From Sialis fuliginosa (Eukaryota > Arthropoda > Insecta > Megaloptera > Sialidae), in NCBI GenBank assembly GCA_961205875.1, contig OY540816.1, positions 23,012,701 to 23,076,700 on the forward strand: a DNA stretch of 64,000 bases, written 5' to 3'. A program made the position numbers and the translations under genes. Below are positions 11,301-21,890 of this stretch, in pieces. Position 1 is the first letter of the stretch. Every line of letters begins with the position of its first letter. The notes below the pieces were generated by a model. That model was not told the DNA's origin. It did no database searches and worked only from the letters and a program-made list of their open reading frames with translations.

Positions 11301-12385
11301 GGTTGGCCATCTTTTTTACTTTTGTCCATAACTTTCGTTTAAGGAAGTATTTGATCAATCCAAGCACATCGTTAGAAAGGTCTGGGAGAAAGGAACACTT
11401 TTGCTGAACATTACAAATTGATTGGGTGAAAAATGAAAAAGTTATAGCCATTTAAAATTAAAATAAACGAAAGCTGTTAAGATCGACCCTTGCTATCTAG
11501 ATTGGCCCATTACTTAAAATCGACGAAATATGTGCTGAAATGATTGAAAATAATTCCGAAAAATGAAATAAAAAGGTGAATTTGTTGCATTTTTCTTTTT
11601 TGTTAGAATTAGCAAAATTTCACAAGAAAATGTCGCAAAAACTGTATTGTTGGAGCGAAGGATTTTACTAAATATTTTACTGACAATTACATTTTTTTCA
11701 AAAATAAAAGTTAATTTTCGCGTCTAAAGGGTTATGAAAATAAGTCGATTTTCGCTTGAAATGAAAAATAATACAATCGACTTTTGTCGATTTCGCGTCT
11801 AAATGGTTAAGTTAGGATATCACAAAAAATTCAGAAATTTGAGAAATATAAAATAAAAACTGAAATGTTTTGACAAAAAAAAATGTAACTAGATATTATA
11901 TTACGGCACTTTTGAGTGCCCCTGGTGTATAACATACGTCAGTAGGTACGTAAAGTTTTTTCTCTGATAACGATCTGCCTAACAAAGTTTTTTTCCTTCT
12001 GTTTGTTTAAACTGAAATATGTTGTTCGCAAATGACGAGTTCACATTTAATTTGAAAGAATCTGGAATGGTCTTCAAATGAAGAGACTTCCACACAAGAA
12101 ATGCGGCTTATTTCTACTTTGATGTAAGATTGTCTACGTAAGCTTTCTTTTGTTTTTATCATATATTATATACAAGCATATATTAATCTTCCTTGTAAGT
12201 AATAGTTACCATAAAGGGTAGGTTGTGCATAGATATTAAATTGAAAATATGTATTGTAAGATTAATGATAATAACATATTCTTCCTTGGACTTTTTTTCT
12301 TTTGATTTTTTTAAGTACATATGTCGTATTATATTTTTTTATGAAAATTTTTAATAAAGCACGTTTAAGATATATAAAAAACATA

Positions 12386-12425
12386 TAAGGTATTGGCACC
12401 AGTCTTGGGCGCTAAAAGAGTAAAG
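12386..12425 (-). mobile_element. Family A terminal fragment
   Basis: AAGGTATTGGCACCAGTCTTG and GGCGCTAAAAGAG, about 40 bp of the element's right end read inward. Confidence 0.6.
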
Positions 12426-12713
12426 TATACTTATTTTCATATAGTCGTATGTGTCATATAACGCACGAATATAGCTTCAGAACTAAATAAAACCTAATAA
12501 AAAAAAAACAATTGAAATTTTTTCGTACGTCAAAAATTGAAAAATTCTATATTTAAACAATTGTATTTGAAATCATTTATTAATGGTTGTATTACAAAGA
12601 ATGTATTTAATTTTTAAGGAAATCGAAGTATTGTGAAAAATACGTATGAATCAGGTAGATTTCTATTATAATGAAGTTTGAAATTTAGAATTTTTATCTA
12701 CGATATGTTTTAC

Positions 12714-13446
12714 AGTTAAGGATGTATCTAATTTCAACGAGAAATAGTTGAAATTTGGAGAAGTTACTCTTTTATAAATATTAAGTACCCATACAAAATT
12801 TCAAAAGGTTTTACAACATAGTTTGAAAGTTATTATTTTTTTAAATTAACATGGGTTCTTATGGCAGAATTGTGTATTTACGGTTAAAGTCCAATAAAAC
12901 ACATGGTTCAAGCATCGAGAAAAATCTGAAATTTTCACAACACGTCACTTACATATGTAGCAACAAGTTTCATAAAAAAAATTATACACACACAGAATTA
13001 AATTGTGAGAAAAAAAATTATTACTGAAAAAAAAATGGCGTACTGAAATGTAATGATTTGTTTTTATTACATATTTTTTCATATATTATTATGTAAGCAT
13101 ATGATGCACTAATATTATTATTTGTATTACATTTTTATGTTCCACATATGTGTTATTTAAAAATATTTTAATTTATGTCATTTATAACAAAAAAATACTT
13201 CTTTCGTTTTTATATCTGACAGATGAATTCTGAATAAATTTTTTTCGTATTATCAACACAAATATTGATTTTTTGGCTAAAATTATATGGGAAATAAGGT
13301 TTTAAACAACAGTATTTTTATAATTTTTGTAGTATATAAACCAATTTGACTTTCTTATAAGCATTTAAAGTGAATAATTTTGATCGTTCATTACATCTAG
13401 ATTTACATTATTTTTGACTCAGACTGTACGTGCCATACATCCTTAA
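12714..13446. other. Possible element bounded by TTAAGGATGTAT inverted ends
   Basis: TTAAGGATGTATCTAATT at 12716 and ATACATCCTTAA at about 13435 are inverted over 12 bp. The inner sequence is AT-rich and unlike other repeats here. Twelve matching bases could be chance in such DNA, so this is only a candidate. Confidence 0.25.
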
Positions 13447-13545
13447 GTGTCTATATATTATGATTCAGTAATGGCAGTATAGTATGTAATCAAATATCAA
13501 CAAATATTTCTAATTAATTAAGTACATTTAATTAAATATCAGTTT
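13444..13545 (-). mobile_element. Family A internal fragment
   Basis: TATGATTCAGTAATGGCAGT and AATCAAATATCAACAAATAT match the left half of family A read backwards, as in 50414-50902. Confidence 0.65.
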
Positions 13546-14086
13546 TGATTTTGATCGTTCATTGCATCAGTATCTTATATTACTAAGGCTTTAACCAAGC
13601 GATAACAAAACAGAGGCAAGTAAACCATAGGTATGTATGTTATCTACTTCATTCGGAATATCGAGTCGTACGATCTCGACTGTCTTCCTTAAAACTGTGT
13701 AGTAGATCGCATTATGCAAAGTAGTGAGGTTCGTTGTGTTCCCGCAGGACTGCGGGACGGAGCCACCAGTCACTCGGATACGCAGTCAAATAAAATGGGA
13801 ACAAAACATTACACTACCCGTGTTCATAATATTATGTACTTGCTAGTTTACATTTTTACAGTTTATTGCGCCGAATTTACTTTCGAAGATAGTGTTTTGT
13901 TTTTTTCTCTGATGTCTATAAAAACCAAGAGACACTCGCATGCAAAATATTTTATGCCCGGTTTCACAAACATCAGTTATCGAAATGTTTTGGTAGGGAA
14001 TGTTCACAAAAATACGTAACGCTTTTTTCTAGATTTTTTTTACCTCCTCTCTCCATGTAATGCTATGTAGACAATAGTTTTGTATA

Positions 14087-14872
14087 TATATAGTAACTAA
14101 ATGATTCTATGTCTTATTTTTTTGTATTTTAGTCGATATTTGTATGACGAGTTAAAGTTCACTGCAGGAAATTTCACTAAAAAATTTCGAATTTTTGATT
14201 TCGTTAAAAGTATGTATATTGTATAGAAAATGACGTGAAAAGTTGTTTGTTTCAAACCGCAGGTCTGTATCTCAAACCGTTCTCGAGATATAGCCTCTCA
14301 AAGTTTTAGTTTTTTCAAATTTTTGGAGAAAAAAGATCATAACTTTTGAACGCGTGGTCGGAATTGATTTTAGTTGACGGATTTGAAATCAGCGTGTCAA
14401 AATCTATATAATGACATGTATAATACTTTAAAAACCGACAAAAAAAATTTCGTCGAAAATCGACATTTTTTTAAGGTATACCCCTTTGAATTTTTTCGAT
14501 TTTTCGCGAAATTTTTTTTTCCGAATTTTAAGGTATTATACATGTCATTATATAGATTTTGACACGCTGATTTCAAATCCGTCAACTAAAATCAATTCCG
14601 ACCAAGCGTTCAAAAGTTATGGCCTTTTTTCTCCAAAAATTTGAAAAAACTAAAACTTTGAGAGGCTATATCTCGAGAACGGTTTGAGATACAGACCTGC
14701 GGTTTGAAACAAACAACTTTTCACGCCATTTTCTATACAATAAACATACTTTTAACGAAATCAAAAATTCGAAATTTTTTAGTGAAATTTCCTGCAGTGA
14801 ACTTCAACTCGTCATACAAATATCGACTAAAATACAAAAAAATAAGACATAGAATCATTTAGTTACTATATA
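14087..14872. repeat. Family P palindromic element, complete copy
   Basis: Left arm 14087-14434 and right arm 14526-14872 are inverted copies (about 347 bp each, differing at roughly ten positions by eye) around a 91-bp spacer that itself contains small hairpins (TTTCGTCGAAAATCGAC). Outermost bases are TATATAGTAACTAAATGATT and the reverse complement, flanked by TA-rich DNA. No coding capacity; the 62-residue frames reading MTDLKSACQNLY on both strands are the palindrome read twice. The class is unknown; a long-TIR fold-back MITE is the likeliest label. Confidence 0.9.
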
Positions 14873-15335
14873 TTTATATATCGCATAAAAAGAATCCGCG
14901 TAAATGGAGGGATTATTTGTATTAGAAAAAAAATTACATTGCTTTTAATCAATTATCAAATTTTATTTTTACAAATAAAAAATTCACGACTATTTTTATC
15001 GTTTTGATTTTGTTATTTTCTCGATACTATTACAGAAAAAAACATAACAATAACAATAATTTTGTTAATATCACGTGTGGTGTAAGTTGCAAAAAGTCTA
15101 ACAAGTGATGCATTCAAATGGAGTTATTTTCGTATGTGTTTCTTTTTTTGCCTGCGTTGTTTTCAAATGTATGTTAAATTACCTACTGCAAAATCCTATA
15201 CAAAGAATCTAGCTTGTTTCATATGTTAGAAGTCATCAGAAATAAATTATTTAAATTTAGAAAATGAAGAAACTTTTGGTACGCAATCACCAGACAGTAT
15301 CCAATCGAACAAATACGAGCTGAGATATTCACATA

Positions 15336-15690
15336 TATACAAAATACAGGGCCGAATTGAAACATTTTCAAAAAAATATTTTTTATGATATTTTTTTATT
15401 AAAATCAAGGATTGTCTATAAAACACGTTGTTCTCTGAAGACAGTCTTTTTATAAAGATATTCACATATATCAAAAATGCAGGGCCGAATTGAAACATTT
15501 TCAAAAAAATATTTTTTATGATATTTTTTTCTTTTCTTATTAAAATCGAGGGTGGCAATAATACCTGTTGGTCTTTTAAGTCAGCTTCTTTTTTTATATG
15601 GATCATCATGTATACAAAATACAGGGCCGAATTGAAAAATTTTCAAAAAAATGTTTATTATGATATTTTTCTTTTTTTTAAATTAAAATC
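15336..15690 (+). repeat. Tandem array, about 3 units of 133-142 bp
   Basis: CAGGGCCGAATTGAAA occurs at 15347, 15480 and 15622, each followed by TTTTCAAAAAAAT and a TATGATATTTTT block, then a diverged end with TTAAAATC. It lies 0.5 kb upstream of the last beat exon. Confidence 0.9.
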
Positions 15691-15694
15691 GATG

Positions 15695-16059
15695 TGTTGA
15701 TATTTGATTACTACCATTTCTGAATATTAATCTATATACATTTAACTGTCTTACAGCGTGATTTGATCACATGAGGCCAATAGGTGTCATAATGGTGGAC
15801 ATTTAAACTAATTATTAATATAATTTATTTATTAATTATTATATTATCATAGCAACTGCTTTACATTGTTTCAAATTTGACAATTCTTTCTTTTATATCT
15901 TTTGTGTCGTAGTACTTATCATTTTGTAATCTTTAACAAGCATATTTTACTTTATCCATTACTGGAAAAAAAACAAAATTAAATAAATAAAAAGTTACTT
16001 GTTTTATTAGTAACATGAGTTACTTGCTCATATAACGGCCATAACTGGTGCTAGTACCT
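15695..16059 (+). mobile_element. Family A copy, left end missing
   Basis: Starts inside the element at GTTGATATTTGATTACTACC and runs to AACTGGTGCTAGTACCT followed by TA. It sits just 137 bp before the last beat exon, so it is within the 3' end of the big intron. Confidence 0.85.
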
Positions 16060-16196
16060 TATTTCACTCTATTGCAGGATTATCGAAAAATAAAAAAAAA
16101 TTACCCCAGAAAAAAATCTAAATCCAGCCCTGCCCCGGTATAAATTCCACTTTATATTCTTTCCCTCCGCATATTTACATACATTTATTGTTGCAG

Positions 16197-16345
16197 CTTC
16201 GGGGCAATCGGCTTGTACAGTCTCGTGCTCCACCCTGCTAGCCGTAGGCCTGATCTCGCTGCTCCACTTCACTCTGGTGGCATCGACTCCATCCCAAGAT
16301 CATCACCATTGCCTCGGGTCTACGACGACACCGTGCAACAGGTGA
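16197..16345 (+). CDS. beat: Beaten path-like protein, last exon with hydrophobic segment and stop
   Basis: The acceptor TTGTTGCAG ends at 16196. The single G left by the 4342 donor joins CT to make Ala, then 48 codons run to TGA at 16343-16345. Residues 6-10 are CTVSC; residues 11-29 form a hydrophobic stretch (STLLAVGLISLLHFTLVAS), followed by a 19-residue polar tail with three His and two Cys. Several Beat proteins are thought to be membrane-attached or GPI-anchored, and this segment would fit a GPI signal or single membrane pass, although the polar tail is unusual for a GPI signal. Another frame stays open to 16395 but is out of phase with the upstream exon. The exon is clearly GC-richer than its surroundings. 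Confidence 0.75.
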
Positions 16346-16899
16346 CTCCAACTGGAGCCTGCACCACTCGCACGGATCTCCACGATACGTTCTAATTAAC
16401 TCAACGTACCCCCCTCTCTCTGAGTCCTATGTAGTTAGGCTGTTTCCCGCATTTGGTTTAATGGAGGTAGCGAATTTCAGGAATCAAAACTGGTCAGTAA
16501 AATCAGTGAACCAGGGACTTGAACCGGAATTTATTTATGGTTCGGGTTCGGTTCGGGTTCAAACATAAATTTCGGTTTGGGTTCAAAAATTAACAAAAAT
16601 TAATTGTAATAATTATAAAAGTATTTTTTTGATACATTCAGATAGTCAGTAAAAGTCAGTATTTTTAGATTTCTGTCAGCAAAATCAGTATTTTTGAACA
16701 CTGAACTTGTTTCGACCCCTGGAATTTGTCGATTTGGTGAATATTTTGTGTAAATTTTCAATAATCACTAGTAATTTCAGTAGATGGCCCAATATTAAAA
16801 ATGTAATGTTTTATAAACAAAAAAAATGGCGTGTGCCTCACCTACATACAAGATTGGAGTGAAACTTCTTTTGTTTTCATTAAGGGGTTATTCTACTTC
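16346..16899 (+). other. Probable beat 3' UTR start, then low-complexity DNA
   Basis: After the stop the GC-richer composition continues to about 16440, then falls. At 16520-16600 there is a degenerate GGTTCGGGTTC run. No clear polyadenylation site could be chosen. Confidence 0.4.
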
Positions 16900-17040
16900 T
16901 TCGGGTCAGTAAATTCACTTTTTATATCCTTTCTGAGGATGCAAACTATCTCTTTGAAAAATTTCATGAAGATCGGTTCAGTTGTTTAGCCGTGAAAAGG
17001 TAACAAACAGACAGACAGACAGAGTAATAGCTAAAAAGCT
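16900..17040 (+). repeat. Family S repeat
   Basis: GAGGATGCAAACTATCTC, AATTTCATGAAGATCGGTTC and GTTTAGCCGTGAAAAGGTAA, followed by ACAGACAGACAGACAG. Confidence 0.75.
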
Positions 17041-17341
17041 GTAACCGACAGACAGACAGTAGTGTGTTCTCTATCGTATTTAATTCAATTTATTAATAAT
17101 TAATTTTTTTTTAATTCCCCTTTCTACCTGCTTGAAAATTACGTTTATAAAACATTAGTTTTGAAAAGTGGATGACCATCTATAAATTTTGAACGTATTA
17201 CATAATATTTTATAATAAATACCTCAATCTACCAAAATATTCAACAATTTCGACAAAAAATATCGATGCTTCAAAATCGGTCTACCCAAGTTTTTGCTAT
17301 CCCTGGAATTTCTTGTGAATATCTCCTTACCTACCCCATTA

Positions 17342-17354
17342 CCCCCCCCCCCCC
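17342..17354. repeat. Poly-C run
   Basis: Thirteen C followed by GTCCCC. Confidence 0.95.
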
Positions 17355-17564
17355 GTCCCCGGCTTCCCTTTAACCTGTGACCTCGTGACCGTCACCGATA
17401 TTTCGATTCTGATATGTGCCACTCGGATAGTACAGTGAAAGAGTTATGGTTTCGTCTCTTGAGACTTAACTTGTTTTAAGTCAATAATGCTGTGAGTTTT
17501 TTTAGGTATGTAAAGTAAGTTTTTGTTATAGTTGTGTTGAAAGAATATGAATATGAAATTTTTA

Positions 17565-17985
17565 AGGTACTGGCACCAGTCTAAGACAATACCTCAGTGT
17601 TGGACACCTGTTTAATTAAATGTACTTAATGAGAAATATTTGATAACATCAAAATCTATACATACTTAACTGTAAAACAGCTTAATTTGATGACAATCGG
17701 CCAATGGGTGTCAAAATGGTGGACATTAATTTATTTATTAATTATTATATTATCATAGCATCTGCTTTACATTGTTAAAAATTTTACGATTCTTTATTTT
17801 ATAACTTTTGTGTCGTAATACTTATCATTTTTTTATCATTAGCAAGTATCCATTACTGGAGAAAAAACATAAACAAAATAAAAGATTATAATTAAAAAAA
17901 AAAATTATATTTTCGAACTTTTAAAGTAAATTGATTTTATTAAAAGAAAGAAGCCCATGAATGTCCAAGACTGGTGCCCGTATCT
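17565..17985 (+). mobile_element. Family A copy with both ends
   Basis: AGGTACTGGCACCAGTC at the left, GACTGGTGCCCGTATCT at the right, TA on both sides. Length 421 bp. Confidence 0.85.
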
Positions 17986-18017
17986 TATCTTGTGTTGAGT
18001 TTATGTATATTTTATAG

Positions 18018-18589
18018 CAGGGGTATCACAATTTGGGCTAGAGGGACTTCAAGTCTCAAATTGTATTTTAAAATTCATTTAGAAAAAATCGACATTTATG
18101 CCATATTATTATTAAAAAAATAAAAATACTTCTGAATTTTAAAGCAGTGGTAATATATTTATTGAAGCAAAACTTCTTTAGACGCACCGCGACACTTGAA
18201 ATGGAAATTCGAACCCAATCTTTTTTTGTATAAATGCTAATTATTATTTTAAATTGTATAGAAATAAATAAATACTAAAAAATGAATCTGTAAACGAATA
18301 TATCTTCTAAGTAACACAGATATCACAATGAAAATAACAAAATTACTGAGAACAACACGTATCTAGCACCTACCACCACAGAAAAAATCCGTACAACTAC
18401 TGCAGACTTAATATCACATGAATCGTTTACATTTGAGCTTCAAAATGCTTTTAAAAAATACAATTTGCAATTTTTTTCTCCACATTTTGACATTAATCGT
18501 ATTTTTAATGTCCTCAATTAAAATATACCATGTAATCAAAATTCTATTTAGTTTTAGACATTTTTAATTACACATTTTGAGAACCCCTG
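18018..18589. mobile_element. hAT-like MITE (572 bp)
   Basis: Ends CAGGGGTATCACAATTTG and CATTTTGAGAACCCCTG are inverted; CAGGGGTTCTCAAA is the classic hAT end. The flanks TTTTATAG and TTATAAAA are only weakly alike, so an 8-bp target duplication is not clear. AT-rich, without a transposase. Contains AACTTCTTTAGACG near 18168. Confidence 0.55.
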
Positions 18590-19204
18590 TTATAAAATAT
18601 GCATGTTTTTAATATTATAAATTATTTTCAAATAAAATAACAACACATTAAAAATGAACATAAAAACAAATAATTAAATATTCATATATTTTATCTCTCT
18701 CAAATTACCTAACTATCATAATTTAAACATGTTATTTTAATTTAATAAACTGTGATATGCAAATAGTTATGTAATAACATACAAATTACATTAAATTCTT
18801 ATTAATTGATTTAATAGATACATACATTCATTCATCGAAAATTTACGAATAATTATTTATGCAAATTAAAAATTATAATGAAAGTTGGTAACAAGTAAAA
18901 TGTTCTACTTTAGTAACATAGTGAATGTGGCTTTGACAAGAGCAGAATTTTGTTAGGTTATATTTTTAAATTACATATTATATACCTTCTATAATATAAT
19001 ATGATTGTTTATTTTCAATTTTCTTTTAATTAAAAGAAAACATTTAAAGTGTGAGTGCTGCAACATTTAAAAATAACAAAAAACTGTTCAAATGCAATGA
19101 AGTAACACAATATCAAAGGTATTTTAAAATGTTTTGTTTGTACTTGCTTACATATTATAAATAATTATTATTTGTCGGTATTTTTTTTATTTTTATTTAC
19201 AACA

Positions 19205-19545
19205 AACAAGTCTTGTGTTTAAGGACTTAGAACTTTGTAACTTTATGTCATAGAAAGTTGGGGATGGTGTTAAAATTTTCGTAATTTAGTCTAGTCTTAC
19301 GTATTAAAATTTTAAAACATTTCGACTAATAGTTGAAACCATTTAATTAAAAGTAAAATATTGTTTTTCAAATCACATAATTTTTTTTAAATTTAAATTC
19401 TATAACTTCTAAACTATTATTCTAAATGATTTAAAATTTTAATACGTAATACTTAATGAAACAACGAACATTTTAAGATAAACCGGAAGTTCATATGGTT
19501 TATAATTACAAAGTACTATGTTGCCAAATACGAGACACTTGCAAA
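19205..19545. repeat. Family C fold-back copy
   Basis: Left arm has TTAGAACTTTGTAACTTTAT and ACGTATTAAAATTTTAAAA; the right arm has AAAATTTTAATACGTAAT and TTACAAAGTACTATGTTGCC, an inverted and diverged counterpart. Confidence 0.6.
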
Positions 19546-19938
19546 TATAATTTAATATTGATAAGATTTAAGTGGAGGGAGAAGTCAAACAATAATAATA
19601 ATATTAATAAATAGTATAATTTTTTGCCCCCCCCCCACTTCAATTTAATGGACAAAATGGTTCCTACAATATTAAATTTTTATTGTGATACTAAAAAAAT
19701 ATTTTCAATCTTGTTCAAAGTTATTTTATGTTTATTTACTTCTTAGATTGATTTAACCTACCGTTAGCTATTCTGTGATTTATTTTTTATATATACATAT
19801 TTATAATACCAAATATAAATTAATGACACGATTCAGGCCTAAGTTTATTACCTAATTAATTATATTATTAAAAAAAATATCATATAATTCTAATCTACAT
19901 TTTATAAGTAAAGTAATAACTGTACATATTATAATACA

Positions 19939-20238
19939 TATCGGGTGAATACATACAAAAAGGCCTATCTTTAGCGACATAGAACTCTGAAACTATAAAT
20001 GACACAAACTTCAAATTTATTTAAAAGTAAAATATTAAAATTATTTGACGAATTTTTCAGCTTTACTTAAAGTTATGTAATTACTAAATGATTCAGTGAA
20101 AATATTTGAAATTTGAATATGTAAAAACAGATTATATAACGCACATTTTGAAGTTTGTGTGATGTATAGTTTCGGAGTTCTATGTAACCAAATATGACGT
20201 GTTTTTTTCTATTTTTTTTTTAATTCACCTAGTGTATT
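19939..20238. repeat. Family C fold-back copy
   Basis: GGGTGAATACATAC and GACATAGAACTCTGAAACTA on the left are mirrored by TAGTTTCGGAGTTCTATGT and ATTCACCTAGTGTA on the right. About 300 bp with arms of roughly 90 bp. Confidence 0.7.
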
Positions 20239-20734
20239 TAATGACAATATCAAATCTTATCAGATGGGTGACATATCAAAATTGATACAACTTTTAAAAA
20301 AAATAATCAAACTATACATTTCCTAGAAAATAATTTAATAAATAAAAACTAAATGTGTTGATGTACATATATGAACTATTTGTATATATATAAAATTATT
20401 AATATAATAATTAATAAAGTATTACCTACATAGATACCATTTAAGTCAATGTAAATATAATAACTATGTTTTAAAGTATTTAATATTAATAATAATAATA
20501 ATTATAATTAAAATATAAAATTGTCAATTTGTGGTATTTATGAAAACATTTAAAAAAAAACGATGTTACTTACTATTTTTGATTTTTTATTATAAATATA
20601 AATGTAATTGTTGTATAAAAAAAAATGATCGAAAAAGTATTATTAATTTAAATATATACTCGCTAGTGTCTGTTCTAATCTGTTCTTTTTGACCAAAAAA
20701 TAAAGTAGCTACAAATTCATCGTTGACTAAAGGG

Positions 20735-20780
20735 TTAAACATAAAAATTTAACAAATTCAACAAATTTTTATGTTTAATA
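20735..20780. repeat. Small perfect hairpin
   Basis: TTAAACATAAAAATTT and AAATTTTTATGTTTAA are perfect 16-bp arms around a 12-bp loop. Confidence 0.8.
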
Positions 20781-21674
20781 GATTTTCTGCGAAGATGGAA
20801 TTTATAAATTAATTTAAAAAACTTTAAAAATTTACCATCTACCAGAAAAGTCAGAAAAAATTGAGAGAAAAACGTGAAAATTGATATTTAAAATACACGT
20901 CAAATAAAAAATGCATTGAGATTAACCTAAATATTAATTGTCAACGTTGAATTTGCGGTTACCTTTTTTTTGTTACAAAGAACAGATTGAGGGGGTGCCT
21001 TCTTAATGCTCCAATTTGTACAGGCACCCTAATAGGCATGATGCTTAATTTTAAAATACTATTCTATGATAATCTTACGTGTCTCCTATTTCCAAAAAAA
21101 TACTTATTTCTACAGAAAATAAAAAAATTGACCCTCTTAAAACTAATTTTGAATTTGACGCCAAAACGCTCGCAGGTGTCATGGCGCATTTTTGACGTCA
21201 CGTCTATGTAAACACTCCTTGTTAACAATAATAATGTTTTTATTTAAACAAAAATTATATTAATCTCGCAATTAATATTTAAATAAATACATTTTTTAGA
21301 ATCTTTTTAACCTATTACTGGTATCATGTCTATTCTCATATTGTATTGATATCAGATAAAGCGAAAAGAATAAATGAATTGAAATATTTAGCGGTTTTTG
21401 ATAGTAATTGTAATTCCGCCAAAATTTGAATATAACCATCCGCCTTTTAGTTCACGGTCTAAAACCTCATCAAAGGTAAAACGAAAAGCATTCTTCAGTG
21501 AAAACATTCACCGAAATACCTCGGCTGTGGCTCACCCAACGTACAGGGTTATGGGAATTATAATAAACAACAAAAATTATACCACCTACCAACAAAATTC
21601 ACTTAACTTTGTTCTAGATTTTATATGTTTTGATGTCAAACATTTATCTGTAAAAATAACCTCAAATATATTAT

Positions 21675-21890
21675 ACAGTAGGGTCCCTTATTACGTGGTA
21701 AAATTTTGAACGTTTTTTTAACCCTTTACCTGGTTAAATAATGTTTTTAGTACTATTAATAAAAAAATCTATTATTTCCTTCTATTATAATTCATGTGTT
21801 AAAGGGTTAAGAAAATTTAAAGTTCACAATAAATTCAATAATACAGTACAACCTCTTTATGTCGAATTTTACAGGAAATGTTCTAGTTAG
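21675..21890. mobile_element. Solo transposon ends
   Basis: CAGTAGGGTCCCTTATTACG (about 21677) resembles the ends at 40550 and 58288. At 21718-21810 TTAACCCTTTACC and TTAAAGGGTTAA are inverted with TTAA at both edges, a possible 85-bp piggyBac-type remnant. TACAGTACAACCTCTTTATG (about 21844) resembles a pogo/Tigger end. All are short and uncertain. Confidence 0.3.

Larger units (their letters stand above)
4343..16196 (+). other. Large beat intron (11.9 kb, phase 1)
   Basis: Runs from GTAATAG at 4343 to TTATTGTTGCAG at 16196. Both splice signals and the phase fit the flanking exons. No further exon could be recognised inside. The interior is mostly repeats listed one by one; stretches where I see only AT-rich unassigned DNA are 4906-5437, 5986-7005, 7438-8185, 8741-9140, 10553-10944, 11301-12385, 13546-14086 and 14873-15335. 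A phrase TTTCGCGTCTAAANGGTTA occurs twice, near 11718 and 11790. Confidence 0.8.

Noticed and set aside
13714-14019. 101-residue + strand frame in the beat intron in a slightly GC-richer patch
   Set aside because: No domain, no splice phase fit and an AT-biased second half; probably chance.
14374-14585. 62-residue frames starting MTDLKSACQNLYNDMYNTL on both strands, also at 42156-42367
   Set aside because: The same peptide appears on both strands because the DNA is a palindrome; it is a repeat artefact, not a gene.
16213-16395. Open frame in the last beat exon ending RTDLHDTF
   Set aside because: It is out of phase with the upstream exon if the obvious acceptor is used; the in-phase frame gives a hydrophobic segment, so I kept that one. 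A sequence error cannot be excluded.
21398-21709. 103-residue + strand frame
   Set aside because: Asn/Ile/Lys-rich composition expected of AT-rich noncoding DNA; no motif.
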